Part shown: positions 1-8,149 of the stretch, in pieces
Layout: each line of letters begins with the position of its first letter
Numbering within the stretch: position 1 is the first letter of the stretch
Source of the DNA: an uncultured Lachnospiraceae bacterium
GTDB lineage: Bacteria; Bacillota; Clostridia; Lachnospirales; Lachnospiraceae
DNA length: 64,000 bases
Direction of reading: 5' to 3'
Assembly (NCBI GenBank): GCA_947575805.1
Contig: CANPOY010000001.1
Coordinates: 62,001-126,000 of the forward strand
Position numbers and translations under genes: made by a program
Notes under the pieces: model-generated
The model's input: the letters and a program-made list of their open reading frames with translations, nothing else
Told to the model about the DNA's origin: nothing
Databases searched by the model: none

Positions 1-473
1 GCCGCCTCGTTAAAGTCCCCGCCGCAGTAGCTGTCCAGGATTTCCATGTGCCTGCGCTTATTCAGAAGTGACTGATGTTCATGCTGGCCGTGAATATCGA
101 TCAGCACCTCCGCCAGTTCTTTTACCTGCTTTGCCGTCACGGTCTCGCCGTTGATCCTGCAGACACTTTTTCCCGTCTGCATCTTACGGCTGATGATCAC
201 CGTACCGTCTTCCGACTCCTCCAGCTCCATCTGCGCCAGCTTGTCCCGCACACCCGGACTGTCCCCTTCGAAGATCAGCTCTACCAGAGCATTCTCCGCC
301 CCCGTGCGCAGCATATCCTTTTCAAATTTTCCTCCCAACGCCAGATTGATGCTGCCGATCAGCAGGGACTTACCCGCCCCTGTCTCACCTGTGAGAATAT
401 TCAGCCCAGGACCAAATTCAACCTCCGTCTCCCGGATCAGCGCCAGATTTTTTACATGTAAACTTTGCAGCAT
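1..473 (-). CDS. recN: DNA repair protein RecN, N-terminal part (cut by window edge)
   Basis: SMC-like ATPase of double-strand break repair. The translation starts MLQSLHVKNLALIRE and has the Walker A GETGAGKS near residue 30, followed by the RecN-typical VLIDIHGQHEHQSLL (Q-loop region) before the window ends. About 157 residues are visible of a family length near 560. The start is ATG at 473, preceded by GGGAAGG. It follows argR by about 40 bp, the same order as in Bacillus (ahrC-recN). It is truncated only by the window edge. Confidence 0.93.
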   Translation of the reverse strand, partial: MLQSLHVKNLALIRETEVEFGPGLNILTGETGAGKSLLIGSINLALGGKFEKDMLRTGAENALVELIFEGDSPGVRDKLAQMELEESEDGTVIISRKMQTGKSVCRINGETVTAKQVKELAEVLIDIHGQHEHQSLLNKRRHMEILDSYCGGDFNEA

Positions 474-515
474 ATATTTAACCTTCCCGTCATGCCGACC
501 ACATTATTGTTTCTC

Positions 516-965
516 TCACCGCAGAAGCCTTTCCAGCTTATCCATTAAGATACCGGTTTCTTCCACGGTGCGCACCGCCACAAAGATCGTATCGTCTCCC
601 GCGATACAGCCCACTACCTCATCATACCGCAGGGCATCCAGCGCTGCGGCCACTGCCATGGCCATACCGGAAACCGTCTTGACTACCAGAATATTCCGGG
701 CCATATCCATGGAAACAAAGCCGTCCCGGAGAACACGGATATACTTGTCGCCCATATGCCCGTCCCCCTGATCCAGAATCACGTATTTCTGCCTGCCGTC
801 CCCCGTGGAAATCTTGGAAAGCTTCATCTCCCGTATATCCCTGGAAACAGTGGCCTGAGTCACGGTATAGCCCGCATCCCGCAGCCTGCCTGCCAGTTCC
901 TCCTGCGTCTCCACATCATATTTTTGAATGATCTCCGCGATCTTGTCATGTCGATTTTTTTTCAT
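516..965 (-). CDS. argR: Arginine repressor ArgR/AhrC
   Basis: Hexameric arginine-sensing repressor of arginine biosynthesis. The N-terminal winged helix carries TQATVSRDIREMKL, the family recognition helix. The C-terminal half has the oligomerisation and arginine-binding region with GCIAGDDTIFVAVRT. It is 149 aa, normal for the family. The ORF track begins two codons earlier, but ATG at 965 is chosen because AAGGG lies 6 nt before it. It sits between nadK and recN in the conserved operon. Confidence 0.94.
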   Translation of the reverse strand: MKKNRHDKIAEIIQKYDVETQEELAGRLRDAGYTVTQATVSRDIREMKLSKISTGDGRQKYVILDQGDGHMGDKYIRVLRDGFVSMDMARNILVVKTVSGMAMAVAAALDALRYDEVVGCIAGDDTIFVAVRTVEETGILMDKLERLLR

Positions 966-1000
966 TGCCATCCCTTAATTTCTTTTCGTTTCCGTTCGTT

Positions 1001-1822
1001 TTACTCCGACATCTTTCCGTGCAGCGCCTCCAGAAAACTGACCCGATTGAGGCGCAGGAATTCCGTCACCTTCTCCGACTGCACGATCCTGATGGCCTCT
1101 CCGGTACGCAGCGGTATGCCGTGTCCTCCGTCAAAGCTTGCCTCCACGGTCTGTACACTGCCTTCTGAACCCTGAGGAATCCTGATCTCAATCACATCCT
1201 CCGGCGAGAGGATAATGCTTCTCCGGTTCAGCGTATGGGGACAGATGGGTGTCAGCATGATCAGTCTTGCCCCGGGCTCTACCAGCGGCCCCCCCGCAGA
1301 CAGATTATAGCCAGTGGATCCTGTGGGCGTGGTGACGATCATGCCGTCCGCGCTATAATCATTTAAAAACTGCCCGTTGACATAAATATCAAAGCGGATA
1401 ATCTGCAGCGGCCCCTTTCGGGAAATAACGATGTCATTCAGGGCCCAGCCCTCCTCCGTCCTGTTCCCCTCCAGAAAAGCCCTGCCATAGAGCATCATTC
1501 GGCTCTCCCTCTCGTAATCTTCCCCAATCAGCCGATCCAGCGCTTCCTCCAGATGGTCAGGCTCAATCTCTGTCATATATCCCAGAGTACCCAGATTAAC
1601 GCCGATGATGGGAATGTTCAGTTCCCTGGTTTCCCTGGCGGCCCGGAGCACAGTGCCGTCTCCCCCCAGTACGATCATACAGTCCGCCGCTCCCTTCCAG
1701 TCCACGCCCTCCGTATTAACGGATACACGCTGCCCCTTCTCTTCCAGATAACCGCGAATGCGCCCCGTGACAGACATATCCCGGTCCTTATGCCTGTTCG
1801 TATAAATCAGAAAATGCTTCAC
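1001..1822 (-). CDS. nadK: NAD kinase
   Basis: Phosphorylates NAD+ to NADP+ in the cytosol. The LGGDGTVLRAAR motif is near residue 50, and the second motif NDYSADGMIVTTPTGSTGYNLSAGG forms the active site. The start is taken as GTG at 1822 (KHFLIYTNRHKD) because GGAGG lies 6 nt upstream; the longer ORF-track start reads into tlyA. The product is 273 aa, typical for Firmicutes. A small hairpin (GATTCCG-CCTCG-CGGAATC, about 1836-1854) lies just upstream. Confidence 0.94.
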   Translation of the reverse strand: MKHFLIYTNRHKDRDMSVTGRIRGYLEEKGQRVSVNTEGVDWKGAADCMIVLGGDGTVLRAARETRELNIPIIGVNLGTLGYMTEIEPDHLEEALDRLIGEDYERESRMMLYGRAFLEGNRTEEGWALNDIVISRKGPLQIIRFDIYVNGQFLNDYSADGMIVTTPTGSTGYNLSAGGPLVEPGARLIMLTPICPHTLNRRSIILSPEDVIEIRIPQGSEGSVQTVEASFDGGHGIPLRTGEAIRIVQSEKVTEFLRLNRVSFLEALHGKMSE

Positions 1823-1856
1823 ACTACCCCTCCATGATTCCGCCTCGCGGAATCCT

Positions 1857-2714
1857 TTACCGCTTTTCCATTTTATGAGAGTTCTCCACCGTCTCCCGGA
1901 TGAGCCTCTGCCATTCTGCGGTTCCGGAGAGACTGCTTCCGGGTTCATAAGCCTTCCCGGGCGCATCCGGCTGCACCCCGTTTTCCTTCCTGAGATGCAG
2001 AAGATACTCTATATTTCCCTCCGGCCCTCTGATGGGGGAATATTCCAGGTGCAGCGGCCGAAAGCCGATACTGTCGGCGTAATCCACGATCCCTTCAATA
2101 ACCTCCCGGTGGATGGCCGGTTCCCTGACTACGCCGTTCTTTCCCACCTTTTCCCTGCCGGCTTCAAACTGTGGCTTGATCAGGCACACCATCTCGCCGT
2201 CTGCCTTGAGCAGATTGCGGGCCGGAATCAATATCTTTGTCAGGGAAATAAAGGAAACGTCCACGCTGGCAAAATCCAGCTCGTCCTCTATGTCCTCCCG
2301 GACCACATAGCGGAAGTTGGTCTGTTCCATGCAGACCACCCTCGCATCGTTTCTCAGCTTCCAGGCAAGCTGCCCGTGCCCCACGTCTACGGAATATACC
2401 TTTGCCGCTCCGTTTTGCAGCATACAATCGGTAAAACCTCCTGTGGATGCCCCGATGTCCATACAGATCTTACCTTCCAGCGCGAGACCCCATACCTCCA
2501 TGGCCTTCTCCAGCTTTAAGCCGCCACGGCTCACATATTTCAGGGCATGCTCCCTGACCTCAATCTGTATTTTACTCTCGTCAAAAAAGGTTCCTGCCTT
2601 GTCCTCCTTCTGGCCGTTGACATAGACATTCCCCGACATGATGACAGCCCTGGCCTTCTCCCTGGAGTCCGCACAGCCCCTTTTTACCAGAATCACATCC
2701 AACCGCTCTTTCAC
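1857..2714 (-). CDS. tlyA: TlyA family rRNA (cytidine-2'-O)-methyltransferase
   Basis: Predicted S4-domain plus FtsJ/RrmJ-fold SAM methyltransferase (YqxC/TlyA family) acting on rRNA. The S4 domain covers residues 1-60 (LVKRGCADSREKARAVIMSGNVYVNG). The SAM-binding motif is MDIGASTGGFTDCML near 85, followed by YSVDVGHGQL. It is 285 aa, slightly longer than the usual 270 at the C terminus. The order dxs-tlyA-nadK-argR-recN matches other Firmicutes. Confidence 0.93.
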   Translation of the reverse strand: MKERLDVILVKRGCADSREKARAVIMSGNVYVNGQKEDKAGTFFDESKIQIEVREHALKYVSRGGLKLEKAMEVWGLALEGKICMDIGASTGGFTDCMLQNGAAKVYSVDVGHGQLAWKLRNDARVVCMEQTNFRYVVREDIEDELDFASVDVSFISLTKILIPARNLLKADGEMVCLIKPQFEAGREKVGKNGVVREPAIHREVIEGIVDYADSIGFRPLHLEYSPIRGPEGNIEYLLHLRKENGVQPDAPGKAYEPGSSLSGTAEWQRLIRETVENSHKMEKR

Positions 2715-2731
2715 CCGTTTACTCCTTATAA

Positions 2732-4603
2732 CTATTTCGAAGCTGTCTTCTCCAGCACCTGGCAGATCCGCTGCACGATGCTGTCCGCATCTATGCCGAT
2801 CTCCCTTTTCAGTGCCTCCACGTCCCCATGCTCCACATACGCGTCAGGTATGCCGATATTCAGACATAAATTCCGAAGCCCGTCCCTGTTCAGACAGTCC
2901 AGCACCTTCTCTCCGTAACCCCCGGTTAAGACATTTTCTTCCAAAGTGACAATCAGCATATGGTCACGACAGGCCTCCCTTACCGCCTCTTCGTCGATAG
3001 GCTTTACGAAACGCGCATTAATCAGGCTGACACCGTAACCCCTGCCCTTCAGCTGCTTTCTGACATCTTCCGCTGTCCTCACCATGCTTCCCACGGCAAA
3101 CAGGGCAATTTCCCACTCCCGATAGATCCATTCCGCCTTTCCCGGCTCAACAGGAGCCCTGAAGTCCTTCAGGCCATCGTAAGCCTGGCCCCTGGGATAG
3201 CGCACCGCTACAGGCGCATTATAAGCCACGGCAAATTTCATCATGTCCGAAAGTTCCCATTTATTCTTAGGAGCGCAGACACAGATATTCGGAATGCCCG
3301 TCAAATATGTAAAATCAAAAATACCCTGATGGGTCTCTCCGTCATTTCCCACCAGCCCCGCCCTGTCAATGGCAAAAATGACAGGCAGATTCTGGATACA
3401 GACATCATGGAGAATCTGGTCGTAAGCACGCTGCAGAAAGGAGGAATATACCGCCACCACCGGCTTTAACCCCCCTGCCGCCAGGCCGGCAGCAAAGGTA
3501 ACCGCATGCTCTTCGGCGATTCCCACATCGAAAAAGCGGTCCGGATACATATTGCGGAAGCGCTTCAGCCCCGTCCCGTCCGGCATGGCAGCCGTTACCG
3601 CCACGATTCTCTCCTCCCGCTGCCCCAGCTTGCACATGACTGTGGAAAACACATCCGTATAATTTGCCACCGTCCTTGGTTTTTTGGGCAGGCCCGTCTC
3701 TATGTTAAAGGGCTCTGCACCGTGAAATCTGGCCGGATGCCGTTCCGCAGGAACATATCCCTTGCCCTTCTGGGTCAAGGCATGTATCAGCACCGGGCCC
3801 TTGACACGCCTGGCCTCGCCTATGACACGCACAAGTCCCTCAATGTCATGCCCGTCAACGGGACCGAGATACGTAACTCCCATATCCTCAAAAAGCATTC
3901 CCGGTATCACCATCTGTTTGAAGCTGCTCTTCACCCTGCGGATCGTTTTGATCGTACTGTCCCCCCGCTTTGTCCCCCTCAAGGCATGGAGGATACCTGC
4001 TTTCAGGTCCAGATAACCGGTGGCGGTACGCACATTATTCAGATATTTTGACATTCCCCCCACATTTTCCGAAATAGACATATTGTTGTCATTGAGGATC
4101 ACAATAAAATTTGTTTCCAGCTTCGCTGCATTATTTAAGGCTTCATAGGCCATACCACCCGTCAGGGAGCCGTCACCGATAACAGCAACAACGGTATTGC
4201 TTCCTCCCCGGATGTCTCTGGCCTTGACCAGGCCCAGACCCGCAGAGATCGACGTGGAGCTGTGGCCCGTATCAAATACGTCGCAGCAGCTTTCCTTTCT
4301 CTTGGGGAAGCCGCTCATACCGTGAAACTGGCGCAAGGAATCAAAACCCTCCTTCCTGCCGGTCAGGATCTTGTGAGTGTAGGATTGATGGCCCACATCC
4401 CAGATAATCTTATCCTCAGGCAGGTTCAGTGCCAGATGCAGTGCCATGGTCAGCTCAACCGCTCCCAGATTGGATCCCAGATGCCCTCCGGTGACGCTGA
4501 TCTTTTCAATCAAAAATTTTCTGATTTCCTGTGCAAGTTCGCCCCAGTCTTCCCTGTCGATCTTCTTTATGTCATTTATCTTCTCTATCTTATCCAGAAA
4601 CAT
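2732..4603 (-). CDS. dxs: 1-deoxy-D-xylulose-5-phosphate synthase
   Basis: Thiamine-diphosphate enzyme that joins pyruvate and glyceraldehyde-3-phosphate, the first step of the MEP isoprenoid pathway. GHSSTSISAGLG and the ThDP/Mg motif GDGSLTGGMAYEALNNA...NDN are near residues 113-175. The transketolase central and C-terminal domains follow (AEEHAVTFAAGLA; PVAVRYPRGQA). It is 623 aa, full length. AAAGG lies 8 nt before the ATG. It follows ispA, consistent with one isoprenoid unit. Confidence 0.96.
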   Translation of the reverse strand: MFLDKIEKINDIKKIDREDWGELAQEIRKFLIEKISVTGGHLGSNLGAVELTMALHLALNLPEDKIIWDVGHQSYTHKILTGRKEGFDSLRQFHGMSGFPKRKESCCDVFDTGHSSTSISAGLGLVKARDIRGGSNTVVAVIGDGSLTGGMAYEALNNAAKLETNFIVILNDNNMSISENVGGMSKYLNNVRTATGYLDLKAGILHALRGTKRGDSTIKTIRRVKSSFKQMVIPGMLFEDMGVTYLGPVDGHDIEGLVRVIGEARRVKGPVLIHALTQKGKGYVPAERHPARFHGAEPFNIETGLPKKPRTVANYTDVFSTVMCKLGQREERIVAVTAAMPDGTGLKRFRNMYPDRFFDVGIAEEHAVTFAAGLAAGGLKPVVAVYSSFLQRAYDQILHDVCIQNLPVIFAIDRAGLVGNDGETHQGIFDFTYLTGIPNICVCAPKNKWELSDMMKFAVAYNAPVAVRYPRGQAYDGLKDFRAPVEPGKAEWIYREWEIALFAVGSMVRTAEDVRKQLKGRGYGVSLINARFVKPIDEEAVREACRDHMLIVTLEENVLTGGYGEKVLDCLNRDGLRNLCLNIGIPDAYVEHGDVEALKREIGIDADSIVQRICQVLEKTASK

Positions 4604-4630
4604 TCTCTGTGCCTTTCCGCGACGAACTTC

Positions 4631-5551
4631 TTACTTTGTGCGATGAATCAGCGACAAAATCAGTTCCTTTAAAAAACTGTGCTCGCCTGTAAATCCGTCC
4701 AGAATCCGGACCGCCTCGTCGGACAATGCTGTCACATCCTCCCTGGCCTGCTCCAATCCTTTCCAGGTCACATAGGTCTGTTTTCCGTTCTGTGCGTCGC
4801 TTCCCACAGGCTTTCCCAATTCGGCGCTGTCCCCTGTCACGTCCAGTATATCATCCTGAATCTGGAAAGCAATTCCTACATTATAGCCGCATTTCTCCAG
4901 GGCATCTATCTGTTCCTGCCCTGCACCTGCCAGAATGGCGCCCACAGTCATAGCCGCCTGGATCAGCGCCGCCGTCTTATGCTCATGAATAAACAACAGC
5001 TGTTCTTCTGATAAGGGAGCGGACTGGCCTTCCGCCTCAATATCCGCCGTCTGACCGCCGATCATACCATAAATCCCGGCCTTCCGCGAAAGTGTCACAA
5101 ACGCCGCTGCCGCCCTGCCCATATGCTCTTGGGAAGGACACCGCAAAAAGCTTTTCGCTGCCGTTTCAAAGGCATAGTTCAAAAGCCCGTCCCCTGCCAG
5201 GATGCCCATGGCTTCCCCGTACACCGACCAGGTGGTCTTCCTGCCCCGGCGATACTCATCGTTATCCATGGCCGGAAGATCGTCATGCACCAGCGAATAC
5301 GTATGGATCATCTCAATTGCTGCCAGAAAAGGCTCCACGGACTCCCGCTCCTCTTCTCTGCCGCCGCACATCAGAAAGGCCTCCCACATCAGTATGGGCC
5401 GCAGGCGTTTCCCTCCAGCCCTGACGCTGTAATTCATCGCCTCGATCACAGTCTTCTGCCTGCCTTCCTCGACGGGAAGGTATTTTTCCAGAATCCCGTT
5501 GATCTCCTTTGCCCTATTTTCCAGCGTAACCCTGAATTCACTGTTCCCCAT
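4631..5551 (-). CDS. ispA: Polyprenyl (farnesyl/geranylgeranyl) diphosphate synthase
   Basis: Trans-prenyl chain elongation enzyme. It has the first aspartate-rich motif LVHDDLPAMDND (near 95) and the second QIQDDILDVTGD (near 230), plus the GGKRLRP substrate motif near 50. The start is ATG at 5551, with GGAGG inside the end of xseB; the ORF track used an upstream TTG. It is 306 aa. The coding region overlaps xseB by 14 nt, indicating translational coupling. Confidence 0.94.
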   Translation of the reverse strand: MGNSEFRVTLENRAKEINGILEKYLPVEEGRQKTVIEAMNYSVRAGGKRLRPILMWEAFLMCGGREEERESVEPFLAAIEMIHTYSLVHDDLPAMDNDEYRRGRKTTWSVYGEAMGILAGDGLLNYAFETAAKSFLRCPSQEHMGRAAAAFVTLSRKAGIYGMIGGQTADIEAEGQSAPLSEEQLLFIHEHKTAALIQAAMTVGAILAGAGQEQIDALEKCGYNVGIAFQIQDDILDVTGDSAELGKPVGSDAQNGKQTYVTWKGLEQAREDVTALSDEAVRILDGFTGEHSFLKELILSLIHRTK

Positions 5552-5768
5552 ATTCAAATCCCTCCAACTGTCCTTCCTCCGTAAGCTTCAACACCCGCTT
5601 CTCCACACGGTCAATCTGATCGTTGCAGAGCTTCAGAAGCTCCATGCCGCTGCTGTACGCCCTGAAAGCATCCTCCAGGGAAATATCCTCACTTTCCAGC
5701 CTCTCCAGAATTTCCTCCAGCCCCTTAAAATTCTCCTCCAGGCTGCGCTCCTTCTTCTCTTCTGCCAT
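5538..5768 (-). CDS. xseB: Exodeoxyribonuclease VII small subunit
   Basis: Small helical subunit of exonuclease VII. It has the family core ENFKGLEEILERLESEDISLEDAFRAYSSGMELLK. It is 76 aa from ATG at 5768, which has GGAGG 5 nt upstream; the first ATG of the ORF track would place the ribosome site inside the gene. It lies between xseA and ispA as in Bacillus. Confidence 0.93.
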   Translation of the reverse strand: MAEEKKERSLEENFKGLEEILERLESEDISLEDAFRAYSSGMELLKLCNDQIDRVEKRVLKLTEEGQLEGFEYGEQ

Positions 5769-5829
5769 ACTAACCTCCATGCCGCAGCTTTGCCGCGGGC
5801 GAAAACTGCCAAAAGCAGCTAGAAATCCT

Positions 5830-7035
5830 TTATACCTTCACGCTGCAAACCTTTGCCTCAAAGCTTCCGTCTGTCACCCGGACCGTCACAATCCGGCCCA
5901 CTTCTACTTGCTGCACGGATCTTATGCTTCTGCCATCCTGATCCGATACGTAAGAGTAGCCGCTGCTTAACTTTTCCAGAGGGGAAAGTCCCTTCATCCT
6001 CTGGATATAAAGCTCCAGCTCATGGCGCCTGACCTCCAGCAGCCGCTTCATACGGTGCTGCAGATGCTCCTCCATGCCAATCAGCCGCATCTTCCTTTCC
6101 CGGATCCTCCCTGCCGGGCTGTCCGCCCTCAGCCTCAGCTCTGCCTGCTTCGCAGCCGTACGGCTGTCCCGCAGCTTTCGCTGCATGAGACGCTGCAGCT
6201 CGCTTCTGTCCGTCTGCAGTATCTCCAAAATTTCACGAATATCCGCTACTGCCAGCTCCGCCGCCGCGGAAGGAGTAGGCGCCCGCAAATCGGCCACAAA
6301 ATCTATGATCGTAGTGTCCGTCTCGTGTCCTACCGCCGAAATGACCGGCACGGAGCAATCAAACACCGCCTGGGCTACCTCTCTCTGATTGAAGGCCCAG
6401 AGATCCTCAATGGATCCGCCGCCTCTGCCCACAATCATCACGTCAACCCCCGCCTGCTCCAGCATCCGAATGCCCTGTACCACACTGGAAGCCGCCGCTT
6501 CCCCCTGTACAATGGCAGGGTACAGTATAATCTGCACATACGGATTCCGCCTCCCGGCTATCTGGATAATATCCCTCACGGCCGCTCCCGTGTCAGCAGT
6601 CACCACCCCCAGAGTCCGGATGTATCTGGGAATCGGCTGTTTATACTCCGGGGAAAACATACCGGATTCCTCCAGCTCCCGCTTAAGCTGCTCAAATTTC
6701 TCATACAGAAGACCGCTTCCGTCAAGGATAATCTGCTTGGCATACAGCTGATACTTGCCATCCCTGGCGTATACATCAACGCTGCCGCCCACAATCACCT
6801 GCTGTCCCTGAGCCAAACGAAAAGAAAGACCCGTGCGGTTGCCTGCGAACATAACACAGTTCACCACTCCCTCAGGGTCCTTTAACGTAAAGTAAATATG
6901 TCCGGAGGCATGATATTTGCAATTGCTTACCTCTCCTTTGACGAACAGGCTCTGCAGCAGATAATCCTGCGTAAACATATTTTTGATATATGAATTCAGT
7001 TGTCCTACAGTATAAACGCTTCGAATATCAATCAC
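5830..7035 (-). CDS. xseA: Exodeoxyribonuclease VII large subunit
   Basis: Catalytic subunit of the single-strand-specific exonuclease. An N-terminal OB fold binds DNA (LFVKGEVSNCKYHASGHIYFTLKD, residues 30-55). The catalytic domain carries GRGGGSIEDLWAFN near 205 and SAVGHETDTTIIDFVADLRAPTPSAAAEL near 235. It is 401 aa, normal length. It starts with GTG and overlaps the nusB stop by 8 nt. Confidence 0.95.
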   Translation of the reverse strand: MIDIRSVYTVGQLNSYIKNMFTQDYLLQSLFVKGEVSNCKYHASGHIYFTLKDPEGVVNCVMFAGNRTGLSFRLAQGQQVIVGGSVDVYARDGKYQLYAKQIILDGSGLLYEKFEQLKRELEESGMFSPEYKQPIPRYIRTLGVVTADTGAAVRDIIQIAGRRNPYVQIILYPAIVQGEAAASSVVQGIRMLEQAGVDVMIVGRGGGSIEDLWAFNQREVAQAVFDCSVPVISAVGHETDTTIIDFVADLRAPTPSAAAELAVADIREILEILQTDRSELQRLMQRKLRDSRTAAKQAELRLRADSPAGRIRERKMRLIGMEEHLQHRMKRLLEVRRHELELYIQRMKGLSPLEKLSSGYSYVSDQDGRSIRSVQQVEVGRIVTVRVTDGSFEAKVCSVKV

Positions 7036-7438
7036 CCAGCTTTATTATTTTTGCCAGAATAGCATTCACGAAACCGCCGGAATTCTCCTGACCGTACTTT
7101 TTGGCAAGCTCCACCGCCTCGTCAATAGCCACTCTGGGCGGAATGTCGTCGTCAAGGCGCATCTCATATACCGCCAGTCTCAGGATGGCAAGCTCCGCTT
7201 TCCCCATGCGGGCGGTATCCCAGCCCTCCGTATTGTCGTTAATCAGCTTGTCTATCTCCGGAATCTTCTCGCAGATCAGATTGCATCTCTCTTCAATATA
7301 ATCAAAATCCTTCTGCAAACTGACTGCCTCATTGCCTTCCAGAAACAGCTTTATCTGTCTGGGCATATCCGCCGGCAAATGGAATTCCGCCTGAAATAAA
7401 AGCAAGAAAACCTGCTCTCTCTGCTCATGTCGTCCCAT
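7028..7438 (-). CDS. nusB: Transcription antitermination factor NusB
   Basis: All-helical RNA-binding protein that joins NusE on boxA in rRNA antitermination complexes. Family features are the RHEQREQVFLLLFQ N terminus and the C-terminal PRVAIDEAVELAKKYGQENSGGFVNAIL. It is 136 aa. It is transcribed with the Asp23 gene 15 bp upstream and xseA downstream. Confidence 0.95.
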   Translation of the reverse strand: MGRHEQREQVFLLLFQAEFHLPADMPRQIKLFLEGNEAVSLQKDFDYIEERCNLICEKIPEIDKLINDNTEGWDTARMGKAELAILRLAVYEMRLDDDIPPRVAIDEAVELAKKYGQENSGGFVNAILAKIIKLGD

Positions 7439-7452
7439 TGTATCTTTTCCCT

Positions 7453-7830
7453 TTATTTTACCTTTACACCTGCAATCCGAATATTGACATCTGTACAGGC
7501 AAGTCCTGTCATGTTCTCAATCGCAGCCTTCACCTTAGCCTGCACCTTCTGGCAAGTAGCAGGAATGTTATAGCCATACTCCACAATTACTGCCAGATAG
7601 ACCACCACACTGTTATTCAGCACCTCTACCTTGACTCCCTTGGTCAGCTTCTTCACACCCACCCTGCTCATCAGTTCGTTGGTAATGTTGCCGGACATAG
7701 CGCTGACGCCTTCCACCTCGGTGGTGGCAAGAGATGCTATCATCGCCACAACGTCGTCCGCGATCTGCACCACTCCCACATTTTCTTCATCCTTCAGCAC
7801 CACTGTCTTTTTCTCTATGTCTTTTTCCAT
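7453..7830 (-). CDS. Asp23/Gls24 (YqhY-type) envelope stress protein
   Basis: Small cytosolic Asp23-family protein. The core is GVVQIADDVVAMIASLATTEVEGVSAMSG followed by VKVEVLNNSVVVYLAVIVEYGYNI. It is 125 aa from ATG at 7830, which has GGAGG 8 nt upstream. YqhY genes sit directly upstream of nusB in many Firmicutes and have been linked to acetyl-CoA carboxylase control; no acc genes are visible here, so that role is only carried over from the family. Confidence 0.88.
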   Translation of the reverse strand: MEKDIEKKTVVLKDEENVGVVQIADDVVAMIASLATTEVEGVSAMSGNITNELMSRVGVKKLTKGVKVEVLNNSVVVYLAVIVEYGYNIPATCQKVQAKVKAAIENMTGLACTDVNIRIAGVKVK

Positions 7831-7890
7831 CTGAATTACCTCCATAAATCAGAATTTCCATAACACCCTTCTGCGTAAGAGCCCTGCATG

Positions 7891-8040
7891 CTCGTTTCCG
7901 CTCCGCGGATCCTCGCTCACGGGCTTTCGCACCGCTTTTCCTCGCCTTGCATGCTCGTTTCCTTCGACTGCGCAGAAACCCTGCGCCCTCGCAGTGCCCG
8001 CTCGTTTCCGCTTCGCGGATCCTCGCTCACGGGCTTTCGC
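7891..8040. repeat. 40-bp direct repeat pair in gene-free spacer
   Basis: 7831-8149 holds no credible gene. A 40-bp sequence at 7891-7930 recurs at 8001-8040 with a single mismatch (CTCCGCGGAT versus CTTCGCGGAT), 110 bp apart. A partial third copy (GCTCGTTTCC) starts near 7953. The sequence is GC-rich, unlike the neighbouring spacer. ORFs drawn here (such as 7849-8157) only translate the repeat. The promoter of the Asp23 operon should lie in this spacer, but none could be assigned. Confidence 0.85.
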
Positions 8041-8046
8041 CCTATG

Positions 8047-8109
8047 AAAAAAGTCAGATATGAATTTTCTTACATGCAAGCATGACGAAAATTCATATTT
8101 GCCTTTTTT
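8047..8109 (-). terminator. Long intrinsic terminator after the transglutaminase lipoprotein
   Basis: Arms 8047-8069 and 8087-8109 form a stem of about 22 bp. It has a perfect 12-bp core (ATATGAATTTTC/GAAAATTCATAT) and outer A6G/CT6 pairing with one mismatch. A-tracts on one side and T-tracts on the other would let it work in both directions. It closes the deoB-prfC-lipoprotein stretch before the Asp23 operon. Confidence 0.8.
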
Positions 8110-8149
8110 CGCACTGCTCGATGCTATCGTGAACATTATAGCACAGGTT

